Positions 1 to 9,449 of a stretch of 64,000 bases of DNA are shown here, piece by piece. Source of the stretch: Belliella kenyensis. Its GTDB lineage: Bacteria > Bacteroidota > Bacteroidia > Cytophagales > Cyclobacteriaceae. Position 1 is the stretch's first letter. The number at the start of each line of letters is the position of its first letter. A program made the position numbers and the translations under genes. Where the stretch lies: NCBI RefSeq assembly GCF_022549675.1, contig NZ_JAKZGR010000001.1:351941-415940 (forward strand), in the 5' to 3' direction. Under the pieces are notes generated by a model that saw only the letters and a program-made list of their open reading frames with translations, was not told the origin of the DNA and ran no database searches.

Positions 1-83
1 TTGCCATCTATAGTTGATGATAATTATGAAGGAACTCATTGGCTAGGAAGCTTCGCTGTGTATGCTCTTCAGCAAAAAAACCA

Positions 84-1292
84 ATGAGCTGGAGAAAATA
101 TATCGGTCCAGGTCCGTTGATAGCAGCTGCATTTATTGGGCCAGGTACTGTCACCATCTGTACCATGGCTGGTGTAAATTTTGGAGTGGATCTCCTCTGG
201 GCTTTGGCACTATCTATGGTGACCACCTTGGTATTGCAAGAGATGGTCGTTAGGGTTGGATTGATAGCACATGAAGGTTTGGCTGCTGTCATCATCCGAT
301 CTTTGCCATCCAGGATATTCAAGATATTTTCTATTTCTATCATTTTATTAGCCATTGTTATAGGAAATTCAGCCTATGAAGCTGGAAATATTGCTGGTGG
401 AGCAATGGGATTAGAGATTTTTTTCAGTAGACACACTTTGAACATAGGTCAATATCATTTCAATTTCATCAATTTTGGCATTGGTTTGATTGCATTGAGC
501 CTACTCCTATTTGGTAATTTCAAACGTATTACACAAGCTTTGACAGCTTTGGTTCTTATAATGAGTATGGCTTTTGTATATACTGCCCTAAGCTTAGCAC
601 CTAGCCTTAATGTCCTATTTCATGGCTTTTTACCATCTATCAATCAATCGAACCTCATTACAATAGTGGCATTGATAGGGACCACGGTGGTTCCATACAA
701 TCTTTTTCTACATTCTACATTAGTGAGTAAAACTTGGAATTCTATAACTGATTTAAAGTATGCTCGTATGGATACTTTTATTAGTGTCGTATTGGGTAGC
801 TTGGTCTCCATGGCCATAGTCATCACTGCTTCTGAAAGCAATGCATCTACTGTACTCAATGTGATGGATTTGGCAAATGGTTTAGAGATTAGTCTTGGTT
901 CATTTGGAAAATACTTGATCGGCATCGGATTATTCTCCGCTGGAATTACTTCAGCTATCACTGCTCCCCTTGCAGGATCACTTGTGATTTGTGATCTTTT
1001 TGGGTGGCCTACAGCACTGAAGAGCAAGCAGATGAGAATAAGCATTTTTTTTATACTAGGATTAGGTTTAAGTCTGGCATCATTGGGAATTAAACCTGTC
1101 CAGTTGATCAGTACAGCTCAAGTTGCTAATGGATTATTGCTACCATTACTAAGTGGATACATTCTTTGGATCGTAAATAAAAGGTCCATTATGAATGGTT
1201 TTCATAATGGACTGGTAATGAATATGATTGCTATACCAGTGTGGTTGGTTACATTATTTTTATGCTTTTGGATACTATATAATGTGTTTTGA
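84..1292 (+). CDS. Nramp (SLC11)-family divalent metal transporter, atypical metal site
   Basis: A membrane protein of about 402 residues with roughly 11 hydrophobic segments. The stretch IGPGPLIAAAFIGPGT, followed by VNFGVDLLW, is the first helix of the Nramp family, and GTTVVPYNLFLHS is the sixth. Classical Nramp proteins take up Mn2+ or Fe2+ with protons, using a DPGN motif in helix 1 and an MPH motif in helix 6. Here these read GPGT (residues 19-22) and VPY (203-205), so the coordinating Asp, Asn and Met and the conserved His are all replaced. The substrate may therefore differ from Mn/Fe. ATG at 84 is chosen because it gives MSWRKYIGPG, a normal Nramp start; an in-frame TTG at 39 adds 15 unlikely residues. 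The family is clear, the substrate is not. Confidence 0.88.
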   Translation: MSWRKYIGPGPLIAAAFIGPGTVTICTMAGVNFGVDLLWALALSMVTTLVLQEMVVRVGLIAHEGLAAVIIRSLPSRIFKIFSISIILLAIVIGNSAYEAGNIAGGAMGLEIFFSRHTLNIGQYHFNFINFGIGLIALSLLLFGNFKRITQALTALVLIMSMAFVYTALSLAPSLNVLFHGFLPSINQSNLITIVALIGTTVVPYNLFLHSTLVSKTWNSITDLKYARMDTFISVVLGSLVSMAIVITASESNASTVLNVMDLANGLEISLGSFGKYLIGIGLFSAGITSAITAPLAGSLVICDLFGWPTALKSKQMRISIFFILGLGLSLASLGIKPVQLISTAQVANGLLLPLLSGYILWIVNKRSIMNGFHNGLVMNMIAIPVWLVTLFLCFWILYNVF

Positions 1293-1671
1293 GAAAAATA
1301 ACGTTTTGCATATTGCAAATTCAAACAAACATCAACCGACAAGGTTAACAAACTTAGAATAATAAAAGTTACTTCATGGGTTTGGTGTAATTTTTATCTT
1401 CAAAAGAAAATCATTGATTTAAGATTGTAAATCCGAATTGATAATGTAAATCATATTGGTCCGCAAAGATAACAGTATCCAAGTCATATTTTGGGTTCTC
1501 AAGATCCAGATAAGAATTGATACAGGATTCGCCTAGGCGGACAAGTTATTAGTTGATACTAATCCCGAAGTAATCTATTCATTGAATGAAATGCTTCTTC
1601 ATGTAAAAAATGTATGTACCTTTTGTATTTTCATTAAATTCATAACTAACAATCAAAAAACATAAGCTATT
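1293..1671. other. Intergenic region without a recognised gene
   Basis: About 380 AT-rich bases between the Nramp-like gene and the dienelactone hydrolase gene, both on the plus strand. No ORF with protein-like composition and no RNA gene was recognised. A 10-bp palindrome CGCCTAGGCG lies near 1530. A sequence resembling the Bacteroidota -7 element (TACCTTTTG, near 1617) lies about 50 bases before the next start codon without a clear -33 partner. Confidence 0.5.
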
Positions 1672-2559
1672 ATGGAACCAATCAAAAAGGAGGATATTGA
1701 CCAAAAGGTATTTGACATTTATGATGAATATGTACATAGCAAAATTGATCGCAGGCAATTTGTAGAACGGCTATCATTATATACAGCAGGCGGACTTACA
1801 GTTTCTGCTTTGATGAATTTTCTACTACCCAATTATGTACAAGCCAAAAGATTTGGAATGGAAGATGCAAGATTTGATGCATCCTATATCAAATATGATT
1901 CTCCCAAAGGAGCTGGACAAATGAAGGCCTTGCTCACCAAACCAAATGGAATAAATGAGAAACTGCCAGGGATAGTCGTAGTACACGAAAACAGAGGCCT
2001 AAATCCTTATATCGAGGACGTAGCGCATCAATGTGCGCTGGATGGATTTGTAGCCATCGCTCCAGATGCCCTTACTCCTTTTGGGGGATACCCAGGAACA
2101 GATGAAGAAGGGAGGACTTTGCAAGCCAAGAGGGACAGGGATGAAATGTTAGAAGATTTTATAGCTGCTTTTGAATTCTTGAAAAATCATCCTGATTGTA
2201 ATGGAAAAATTGGAGTAGTAGGATTTTGTTTTGGAGGATGGATCTCCAACATGATGGCAGTAAAACTTCCAGACTTAAAAGCTGCTGTTCCTTATTATGG
2301 AGGACAAGCAAGCGCAGACGAAGTTCCTAGCATCCAATCACCGATACAGCTTCATTTTGCTTCTTTAGACACTAGGGTCAATGCTGGATGGGATGATTAT
2401 AAAATTGCTTTAGAGAAAAATGAAAAGGAATATGAGGTTTACTTTTACGAAGGTATGAATCATGGCTTTCACAATCATTCTACTCCAAGATATGATGAAG
2501 ACGGAGCAAAACTTGCATGGGAAAGGACCATAAGATTTTTTAGAGAAAAACTCGTCTAA
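1672..2559 (+). CDS. Dienelactone hydrolase family protein (secreted or membrane-anchored)
   Basis: A 295-residue alpha/beta hydrolase of the dienelactone hydrolase (carboxymethylenebutenolidase) family. The nucleophile motif GFCFGG places the catalytic Cys at residue 186, with Asp near 233 (SLDTRV) and His at 264 (GMNHGFHN). HENRG at 105-109 is the conserved strand that supplies the Glu interacting with the Cys. The N-terminus carries a twin arginine (DRRQF, residues 26-30) before a hydrophobic stretch at about 36-53, which looks like a Tat-type export signal, so it probably acts outside the cytoplasm. The natural substrate cannot be told from sequence: family members cleave dienelactones but many are general esterases. 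A stem-loop follows the gene. Confidence 0.88.
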   Translation: MEPIKKEDIDQKVFDIYDEYVHSKIDRRQFVERLSLYTAGGLTVSALMNFLLPNYVQAKRFGMEDARFDASYIKYDSPKGAGQMKALLTKPNGINEKLPGIVVVHENRGLNPYIEDVAHQCALDGFVAIAPDALTPFGGYPGTDEEGRTLQAKRDRDEMLEDFIAAFEFLKNHPDCNGKIGVVGFCFGGWISNMMAVKLPDLKAAVPYYGGQASADEVPSIQSPIQLHFASLDTRVNAGWDDYKIALEKNEKEYEVYFYEGMNHGFHNHSTPRYDEDGAKLAWERTIRFFREKLV

Positions 2560-2575
2560 ATTCAAAATTGAAATG

Positions 2576-2617
2576 AAGCAAGCAGGATGGATGGGTACAT
2601 ATCCATCCTGTGTGCTT
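2576..2617 (+). terminator. Stem-loop after the dienelactone hydrolase gene
   Basis: Two arms of 17 bases (AAGCAAGCAGGATGGAT and ATCCATCCTGTGTGCTT) pair at 15 of 17 positions around an 8-base loop, starting 16 bases after the stop codon. The T-run after it is short, so it may be a transcript-end or stability hairpin rather than a strong intrinsic terminator. The rest of the gap to 2905 shows nothing recognisable. Confidence 0.55.
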
Positions 2618-2905
2618 GTTATTGAATAGCTTAGTGAAGCTCTGAGTATATCCTTTGTTCTTCGTGATTGTGTGTATCCGAGTGCGTTACTAAGATACAT
2701 CCATATCTAATAGTGCTCACTTGAAAAAAATCAACTATTCGAATAGCTACTTTTATATCAACATTTGACAGAATTTATGGAAATAGAAGATTAATTTCCA
2801 GATCATTAGCTCTTGTGACTTTTCCGACTAGTAGAAACCTATGATATTGCTATCATAATTTCAATATGTGTGATCTACTTATTTGAGATCCTGTGGATAG
2901 ATACA

Positions 2906-3916
2906 TTAAGCCAAATCAAAATCCTCTTTTTTCATCTTTCTCTGTCCCATCTTTTGCGCTATAGCCGTACCAAGTAGTAGCTGAAGGGCATGATACATCA
3001 TCAAGGGAAGTAAAATCACACCAAAGATCACTGGGTCAGGAAACATTACCTTTCCCATCACGGCTCCTTGAACCAATGATTTTTTGCTCCCACAAAAAAG
3101 AACTGCTATGCGATCCTCATCATTGAATCCTAAACCTTTGGATATAAAATGCATCACTGTCATCATTACAAGAAAAAACAGAACCATCAATGCTCCAAGG
3201 GTAAATAAAGAAAGTGCTGATTTTCCATCAAACATTTTTTCAGCAAAAGACTCTGCAAATGCTGTAAAGACAATCAATAAGATAATGCCCTGATCTAGAT
3301 TCTTTAATGACTTCGAATTTCTTCCTACCCAAGGAGCTAAATAATGATGTAAAGACAGCCCGATCAGCAAAGGAAGAAGGACTTGCAAACTCAGCTTAAA
3401 AAAAGTGTCTGTCAGGTCAAAATCCATCGATGAAGCAGGCAACATGAACTCCATCCAAACCGGAGTAATAAATATTCCAATAATACTCGATATACTTGCA
3501 TTGAAAATTGCTGCTGGCAAATTCCCTTTGGCTATAGAAACCATCACCACAGAGGAAGATACAGTAGAAGGCAGGGCAGCTAAGTAAAAGACCCCTAGCC
3601 AAGTATATGAATCAGGCTCACCAAATAGAGCATAAAGTATCAATACAATCAGTGGAAAAATTAAAAATGTACTCAATTGCACAACCAGATGCAGTTTCCA
3701 ATTTGAAAGATCACTGATCAATTTCATTGGGTTCAACTTCACACCATAAAAAAAGAAGATAATTACTATACCAAACCCTGTAATTGATTTGAGTGGTAAA
3801 GGGGCTGATGAGGTTCCCCACTCTGGAAAGAATCGTGCCAACACGATCATTCCTATCATCAGAAAGAAAAAATTATTAATGCCAACTTTCCTTAACTTCT
3901 CAAATATATTCCCCAT
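2906..3916 (-). CDS. SBF-like bile acid:sodium symporter family protein
   Basis: A 336-residue integral membrane protein with about ten hydrophobic helices. It resembles the SBF-like branch (PF13593; YfeH, yeast Rch1 and SLC10A7 relatives) of the bile acid/sodium symporter superfamily. Support comes from the N-terminal FFYGVKLNP segment and the C-terminal GVILLPLMMYHALQLLLG helix, which are typical of that branch. Family members are secondary transporters of organic anions or regulators of calcium influx; the substrate here is unknown. The ATG at 3916 is chosen; the TTG at 3952 would add 12 charged residues. The gene lies downstream of the methyltransferase gene on the same strand with a short spacer, so they may be co-transcribed. 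Confidence 0.8.
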   Translation of the reverse strand: MGNIFEKLRKVGINNFFFLMIGMIVLARFFPEWGTSSAPLPLKSITGFGIVIIFFFYGVKLNPMKLISDLSNWKLHLVVQLSTFLIFPLIVLILYALFGEPDSYTWLGVFYLAALPSTVSSSVVMVSIAKGNLPAAIFNASISSIIGIFITPVWMEFMLPASSMDFDLTDTFFKLSLQVLLPLLIGLSLHHYLAPWVGRNSKSLKNLDQGIILLIVFTAFAESFAEKMFDGKSALSLFTLGALMVLFFLVMMTVMHFISKGLGFNDEDRIAVLFCGSKKSLVQGAVMGKVMFPDPVIFGVILLPLMMYHALQLLLGTAIAQKMGQRKMKKEDFDLA

Positions 3917-3983
3917 TTTTTTTAATGTATCCTTTTTAACCAGAAGCCTCAAGTAAAGAACAAGAGCTTAGTGCGTCGTTATA

Positions 3984-4724
3984 TCAGTTTCGTTTAAAAT
4001 TGTCACAAATAATCGCTGTTGCAATAGCGACATTAAGCGACTCAGCATTTCCGAACCGAGGAATAGTCAACCTATCTGTGACAAAGCTCCCGACTTCTTC
4101 GGAAATACCATTAGACTCATTTCCCATCAAAATTACGCCATCAGCTACTAGTTTCCTTTGGTGAATATTATCACCACCTAAGAAAGCTCCATAAATGGGG
4201 GACTCTATTGTCTGAAGATAGGAAGCTAAGTCAGTATAGAAAATATTGACCCTTGTAAAACTACCCATGCTAGAATTTATCACTTTCGGATTGTAGCAGT
4301 CAGCAGATTCAAGAGAACAAACTATCTCACCGATTCCATACCAATCAGCTATACGGATGATTGTACCCAGATTACCTGGGTCTCTCACATCGTCCAAAGC
4401 TAAAATAAGCTTATTCTTTTTGAGATCTGGAGCTCTATTTGGCTTGATTTCGGCAACTGCTAGTGCTCCGTCATTGGATTGAAAGGTACCCGCAGATTCA
4501 AGCGACTTTGAAGTGACTAGGTACTTGTTACCATCAAATCCCTTAACTTCCTGAGGATACTCTTGGGCGAATTTTTCAGTATAAAGCAGGTAGTTAACTT
4601 TGTAGTCTGCATGTAGTAATTCAATAACATTTTTTGTTCCTTCGACAAAAAATGCATTTTCTTGCCTACGGAATTTTTTCTGCTGCAAGGATTTTATAAA
4701 CTTAAGCGTATTTTTGCTTAACAT
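3984..4724 (-). CDS. TrmH/SpoU-family RNA 2'-O-ribose methyltransferase
   Basis: A 246-residue SPOUT-class methyltransferase that transfers a methyl group from S-adenosylmethionine to a ribose 2'-OH of rRNA or tRNA. The three family motifs are present in order: DDVRDPGNLGTIIRIADW (motif 1, catalytic Arg), LMGNESNGIS (motif 2) and IPRFGNAESLNVAIATAI (motif 3), which together form the trefoil knot that binds the cofactor. The N-terminal 90 residues form the SpoU substrate-binding domain (KFRRQENAFFVEGTKNV). It is divergent from tamL with only 17 bases between the start codons; this pairing is, as far as I recall, common in Bacteroidota. The exact target nucleotide cannot be read from the sequence. 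Confidence 0.93.
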   Translation of the reverse strand: MLSKNTLKFIKSLQQKKFRRQENAFFVEGTKNVIELLHADYKVNYLLYTEKFAQEYPQEVKGFDGNKYLVTSKSLESAGTFQSNDGALAVAEIKPNRAPDLKKNKLILALDDVRDPGNLGTIIRIADWYGIGEIVCSLESADCYNPKVINSSMGSFTRVNIFYTDLASYLQTIESPIYGAFLGGDNIHQRKLVADGVILMGNESNGISEEVGSFVTDRLTIPRFGNAESLNVAIATAIICDNFKRN

Positions 4725-4741
4725 TCGGAGCGAATCAAATT

Positions 4742-7162
4742 GTGAATAAGTTCAAATATATAAACTTTATCTTTTTCCTCTTTTTGTTTTCTGCTTGTTC
4801 TTTGACAAAAGGACTGAAAGAAAACGAAATCTTGGTATATCAAGTCAGAATCGACGGTGTGCATCGAAGTGATAAAGATGCCATTGCTAACCTAATCAGG
4901 CAGCAACCCAATACCCGAATTCCTTTGCTAAATACCTCGCTTGGTGTTTCAATCTACAGGTTTGGTGAGTGGACCTTTGATAGTACCAAACATTTGGCTC
5001 GCAAAGAAAAGTTAGAAAGAGAAAGAAGTCAGTTGGTGGCTAAGCAAGATCAAGAAGGGCAATTGACCAGGCAAGAAGTCAGAAAATACAATAAAATCAA
5101 TAATCGGCTAACTGCCACAGAGAAGAAGCTTGAGTTTGGGAATTTTTTCATGAGAACGGGAAATCCCCGAGTAATTTTGGATAGTTCAAAGACCGAAGAT
5201 TCGAAACGTCAAATCAATTTTTTCTTGACCAATAATGGATTTTTTGATGCTAAAGTAGTTTCTCAATTAAGATTCGAAAACCAAAAAGCATTTTTGACCT
5301 ACGTCATTGAAGAGAATGAGCCCTATTTCATTGATTCAGTTTATACCAGATCTGATGATACCAATATCTACAAAATCTTAGATTGGTATAAAAAGAACAC
5401 AGAAATCAAAATCGGCTCAAGATATGAACAATCACAAATCTCCAAAGAAAGACAAAGGGTTGAGGACTTCTTGAAAGAGAATGGATATTATACTTTTTCA
5501 AAATCTTACATTGAATATAATGTATACAAAGATACCCTGGAGCATACAGTAGTGATAGAACAGCTCATCAGAAAACCATCCAACAGCGAATTCCATAAAG
5601 TCTATACACTAGATTCTGTATATTTTTCCATAGACGCCCCAAATAACGAATCCTTCTATGGAGATGCTGTCAGCTCACAGTTTAAGGATATTAATTTTTC
5701 CATCTATAGAGATCGGTATTCTGAAAAGATCATTTCTTCTAGGATATTCCTTTCAAAAGACAATCTCTATAGAAAAAATGATGTACTCGAAACTCAGCGG
5801 CAATTAGCCAATTTGGACCTTTTTAGATTTGTAAATATTAGTTTTGATACTTTAGGAACTGTATTGCGACCTAGGATATTTACTCAACCCAACCAAAAAT
5901 ACCTCATTACAAATCAGTTAGGAGCAAGTATTACAGAACAGGTTCCTGGACCATTTTTTAGCCATTCATTAAGAAATAGAAATTTGTTTAGAGGAGCAGA
6001 GGTATTTGAGTTTAATTTCCGAGCTGGTCTTGAGGGAGTAGTTTCAGCGACTGGTGAAGGGGGTGTGTTTCGGTCTCGTGAACTAAATACATCAGCTTCT
6101 ATCATTTTCCCCCAATTCCTCATTCCTATGCGGAAATTTGCGCTAGAGTCATTGGGTAGGTACAATCCTCGAACACGTACCCTGATAGGTTACAACTTCG
6201 TGGATAGGCCTGAGTATAACAGGGAGGCACTGAATGGTGTGCTAGCGTACAATTGGAATACCAGAAATCTAAGACAACAATTTGCTGTCAATTTGCTGGA
6301 TGCTAATTTCATTAGATCAAATTTAAGTAATGATTTCAGAGAGGTGCTTGAAGGTCTTCAAGATCAAGGAAATAACCTGATCAATTCTTTTCTGCCTTCA
6401 TATGTAAGTAGCATTTCTGGTCAATTGATTGTAAACTTCAATCAGTATGGATTATTTCAAAAAAACAGAGCTTCTCTATTGAGAATTTTTGTAGAAAGTG
6501 GGGGTACTACCTTAAACTTCGTCAATAGATCTTTTATAGAAGATCGTAGCTTAGCTTATTTTCAATTTTTAAAGTTTCAAGCTGATTTGAGAAGGTATAT
6601 TCCGATTTCAGCTAAGCAAACATTTGCTTATCGACTTAATCTTGGAATGGCAAGACCTTATGGTATTAGCAATGGGGTCTTGCCTTATGAGAAATATTTC
6701 TTTGCTGGAGGAAGTACTGGGATTCGAGCATGGCAGCCGAGACGATTAGGACCTGGCTCCTACACCCCACCAGTCAATGATGATGGCTCATTTGATTATA
6801 GATTTGAGCAACCTGGTGACATCCTTTTCGAGGGGATGTTTGAGCTTCGAAGGAAGCTGTATGGTTATTTTGATGGTGCATTTTTTATAGACATTGGAAA
6901 TAGTTGGACATTTCAAGATGATCCAACGCGACCAGGAGCAAATTTTGCATTCAATAGGTTTTATAAAGAATTAGCCATAGGTACAGGTTTAGGTCTTAGG
7001 ATGGACTTTGATTTCTTGGTGCTAAGATTAGACATGGGTGTCAAGGCATTGGATCCTGCAAGACCAGAAGGCCAAAGGTTAATTATTGGCAACTTTTTCA
7101 ATAGATTCCTAGGTGAAAAAGGTCAAACCGTTTTTAACATTGGAATCGGATACCCATTCTAA
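4742..7162 (+). CDS. tamL: TamL-like Omp85-family outer membrane assembly lipoprotein
   Basis: An 806-residue protein starting at GTG 4742. This start gives a complete lipoprotein signal (hydrophobic residues 7-18, then SACS with Cys19 as the acylated residue). Residues about 30-390 look like POTRA-type domains, including a charged coiled-coil-like insert around 85-130. Residues about 400-806 form an Omp85/BamA-type beta-barrel, with the GLRMDFDFLVLRLDMG segment near the end and a terminal Phe (IGYPF). TamL is the lipidated TamA counterpart of Bacteroidota and works with TamB in building the outer membrane or moving phospholipids; no tamB is seen in this window. It is divergent from the TrmH-type gene, so the two start sites share a very short control region. 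Confidence 0.88.
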   Translation: MNKFKYINFIFFLFLFSACSLTKGLKENEILVYQVRIDGVHRSDKDAIANLIRQQPNTRIPLLNTSLGVSIYRFGEWTFDSTKHLARKEKLERERSQLVAKQDQEGQLTRQEVRKYNKINNRLTATEKKLEFGNFFMRTGNPRVILDSSKTEDSKRQINFFLTNNGFFDAKVVSQLRFENQKAFLTYVIEENEPYFIDSVYTRSDDTNIYKILDWYKKNTEIKIGSRYEQSQISKERQRVEDFLKENGYYTFSKSYIEYNVYKDTLEHTVVIEQLIRKPSNSEFHKVYTLDSVYFSIDAPNNESFYGDAVSSQFKDINFSIYRDRYSEKIISSRIFLSKDNLYRKNDVLETQRQLANLDLFRFVNISFDTLGTVLRPRIFTQPNQKYLITNQLGASITEQVPGPFFSHSLRNRNLFRGAEVFEFNFRAGLEGVVSATGEGGVFRSRELNTSASIIFPQFLIPMRKFALESLGRYNPRTRTLIGYNFVDRPEYNREALNGVLAYNWNTRNLRQQFAVNLLDANFIRSNLSNDFREVLEGLQDQGNNLINSFLPSYVSSISGQLIVNFNQYGLFQKNRASLLRIFVESGGTTLNFVNRSFIEDRSLAYFQFLKFQADLRRYIPISAKQTFAYRLNLGMARPYGISNGVLPYEKYFFAGGSTGIRAWQPRRLGPGSYTPPVNDDGSFDYRFEQPGDILFEGMFELRRKLYGYFDGAFFIDIGNSWTFQDDPTRPGANFAFNRFYKELAIGTGLGLRMDFDFLVLRLDMGVKALDPARPEGQRLIIGNFFNRFLGEKGQTVFNIGIGYPF

Positions 7163-7178
7163 TCTTCTAATTGAGGTG

Positions 7179-8126
7179 TTAAATTAATCCTCCTTTTCCT
7201 ATATGTATAAGGGCATCGCCAGCATTGACTACGGGGTTGTTATTGAGCCCGACTACGTATCCGTTGGTAGTACATTTGACTGGCACTTTGACTTGACCAT
7301 AAGGATCTGAAATTCTGGCTAAAATTTGCCCCTTTTTTACCTGATCTCCAAGTTTTACAGAAGTCATGAAAATTCCAGAAATCTTTGCCCTTAACCAAGA
7401 GCTTTCAGTTAAAAGGTATCCTTGCTTTGGTTCTGGAGCGGCATCCAACATACCAAGATAATGTAATAACCTTTTGGTACCGGCGATAGCCTCTTCTACA
7501 GCAAAATCATCTAACCTCATAGACTCCCCTCCTTCATATACAAGAATACTCTTACGCATCTTATAAGCTTCTTTTCTGAATGATTTGTCGATATGAGGTG
7601 AGTTCAATATATAATGGGTACCAAATGCCTTTGCTAACTCTACTCCTTTCTTGTCTTTGTAATCAACTCTAATCTGTGGAAAATTTGATAGCATACGCCC
7701 CCCTGTATGTATATCTATACCATAATCTATAAGGGGAATGATTTCATTTGTCAATATAAATGCGATTTGAGATGCTAATGAACCCTTTTTACTCCCTGGA
7801 AAACTTCTATTCAAATCTCTTCCATCTGGAAAAGTCCTTGAGTTACTTAAAAATCCATAGATATTAACTAGAGGAATCAAAATTACAGTTCCCTTTGTGG
7901 GGGTGATATCATCTTCCTCAAGCATTCGCTTTACAGCTACTACGCCATTAATCTCATCTCCATGTACACCTCCAGAAATCAAAACTACAGGACCATCTTC
8001 TTTGGCCCTTTTGATAATAATTGGCAAATCGATCAAAGTATGTGTCGGTAATCTAGCAATTGCAATTTCAATATTTACGCTCTGTCCTGGCCTGATTCTC
8101 ACGCCATTGATAACCATTTCTTTCAT
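7179..8126 (-). CDS. Succinylglutamate desuccinylase/aspartoacylase-family (M14-like) protein
   Basis: A 315-residue zinc-dependent amidohydrolase of the AstE/AspA group. The zinc ligands are visible in GGVHGDEINGV (His and Glu) and DIHTGG (His). The C-terminal 75 residues (GIFMTSVKLGDQVKKGQIL onward) resemble a biotinyl/lipoyl-like beta-barrel, as in many bacterial members. Such genes often sit next to rimK-type ATP-grasp ligase genes, but none is present here. The specific acyl-amino acid substrate is unknown, and annotation as AstE would overstate the evidence. The gene converges on tamL (16 bases between stop codons) and is divergent from murB, with 87 bases between start codons. Confidence 0.87.
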   Translation of the reverse strand: MKEMVINGVRIRPGQSVNIEIAIARLPTHTLIDLPIIIKRAKEDGPVVLISGGVHGDEINGVVAVKRMLEEDDITPTKGTVILIPLVNIYGFLSNSRTFPDGRDLNRSFPGSKKGSLASQIAFILTNEIIPLIDYGIDIHTGGRMLSNFPQIRVDYKDKKGVELAKAFGTHYILNSPHIDKSFRKEAYKMRKSILVYEGGESMRLDDFAVEEAIAGTKRLLHYLGMLDAAPEPKQGYLLTESSWLRAKISGIFMTSVKLGDQVKKGQILARISDPYGQVKVPVKCTTNGYVVGLNNNPVVNAGDALIHIGKGGLI

Positions 8127-8213
8127 ACTACTATAATTTAATCATACTATAAAATACTGCGAACCTTTCTATTTGAACAAAATCTTGTTTACTTCGCAGG
8201 AAGAATTTTAGCC

Positions 8214-9227
8214 ATGAATATACAAGAAAACATTTCACTTCTACCCTATAATACCTTTGGAATTGATAAAAAGGCAAAGTTTTTTTCGATAGCTAGTTCA
8301 GAAGATGATGTCATAGCTGCTATCAAAGCCGCATCATCAAAAAACTTGCCTCTCATTGTCTTGGGAGGAGGAAGTAATGTTTTGTTAACGCAAGATATAG
8401 ATGCATGGGTACTCAAAATTGACATCAAAGGTGTACAGGCTACACAAATAGATGAGGAGAAAATCGAGGTAGCTGTGGGAGCCGGCGAGGTGTGGCATGA
8501 TTTTGTAATACATTGTATAGATCAAGGATGGGCTGGTGTAGAGAACTTATCTCTGATACCGGGTACGGTGGGAGCTTCACCTATGCAAAACATTGGAGCA
8601 TATGGTATCGAAATCAAAGATGTCTTTGAAAAACTAGAGGCAATCAACAGAACAACTCTTGAATTAGAAACTTTTGATTGGAATGAATGCAAATTTGGTT
8701 ATAGAGAAAGTGTTTTCAAAAATGAGCTTAAAGACAAATACATCATTACTAAGGTGTTTTTTGTTTTGAATAAAAATCCAAACTTCAATGTTTCATATGG
8801 TGCCATCCAAGAAACATTAGATCAAATGGGCGAGTCTCCCCTATCAATCAGAAAGATTTCTGACGCAGTAATTTACATTAGGCAACAAAAGCTTCCAGAT
8901 CCAAAAAAGCTAGGAAATGCAGGTAGTTTTTTCAAAAACCCAACAATCTCTACAGATCAATTTGTAGAGTTAAAATCAAAATTTTCAAATCTTCCAGGAT
9001 ATCCAGTAGAAGATGGTGTCAAAGTGCCCGCTGCTTGGCTTATCGAACAAGATGGCTGGAAGGGTAAAACTTTTGGAAATATAGGTGTTCACAAAAATCA
9101 ACCGTTGGTGTTAGTCAATTATGGCAATGGAGAAGGAAAAGAGATTGCGAAATTGAGTAAAAGTATTCAGGAATCTGTATTCCAAAAATTTGGGATCATG
9201 CTGCACCCAGAGGTGAATTTTCTATAG
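8214..9227 (+). CDS. murB: UDP-N-acetylenolpyruvoylglucosamine reductase MurB
   Basis: A 337-residue cytoplasmic FAD enzyme that reduces UDP-GlcNAc-enolpyruvate to UDP-MurNAc with NADPH, the second committed step of peptidoglycan precursor synthesis. The FAD-binding motif VLGGGSNVLL, the SLIPGTVGASPMQNIGAYG segment, the GYRESVF Arg motif, the catalytic Ser in NAGSFFKNP and the C-terminal Glu in HPEVNF are all present. The length and the Tyr-containing insert match type I MurB as in Escherichia coli. The start gives MNIQENISLLPYNTFGID, the usual N-terminus. It stands alone on the plus strand, outside any cell wall cluster. Confidence 0.96.
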   Translation: MNIQENISLLPYNTFGIDKKAKFFSIASSEDDVIAAIKAASSKNLPLIVLGGGSNVLLTQDIDAWVLKIDIKGVQATQIDEEKIEVAVGAGEVWHDFVIHCIDQGWAGVENLSLIPGTVGASPMQNIGAYGIEIKDVFEKLEAINRTTLELETFDWNECKFGYRESVFKNELKDKYIITKVFFVLNKNPNFNVSYGAIQETLDQMGESPLSIRKISDAVIYIRQQKLPDPKKLGNAGSFFKNPTISTDQFVELKSKFSNLPGYPVEDGVKVPAAWLIEQDGWKGKTFGNIGVHKNQPLVLVNYGNGEGKEIAKLSKSIQESVFQKFGIMLHPEVNFL

Positions 9228-9423
9228 TATTGGGTTAAACTCAAAGCAAGGAATCACTATCTTCGCCTGAAGAATTATGTTCTGATCATTTATATAAAAG
9301 AAAAAGTCCAGTTAAACAGAAAAAATCTCAATCAATATCAACTATTCTCAAGTCCACTCGAACAATAGGCGATAAGTAATGTATGGCTATGCCTCCAAAG
9401 TACATGACCTGATATAGATCAAA

Positions 9424-9443
9424 GCATAAATTAGGATTTATGC
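9424..9443 (-). terminator. Short hairpin after the dCMP deaminase gene
   Basis: A perfect 8-bp stem (GCATAAAT/ATTTATGC) with a TAGG loop lies 6 bases past the stop of the minus-strand deaminase gene and is followed on that strand by TTTGATC. It is a weak terminator candidate because the stem is AT-rich and the T-run is short. Confidence 0.4.
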
Positions 9444-9449
9444 AGAACT

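Noticed and set aside
1525..1540. Palindrome CGCCTAGGCG in the first intergenic region
   Set aside because: A single short palindrome without a second copy or promoter context; it may be chance.
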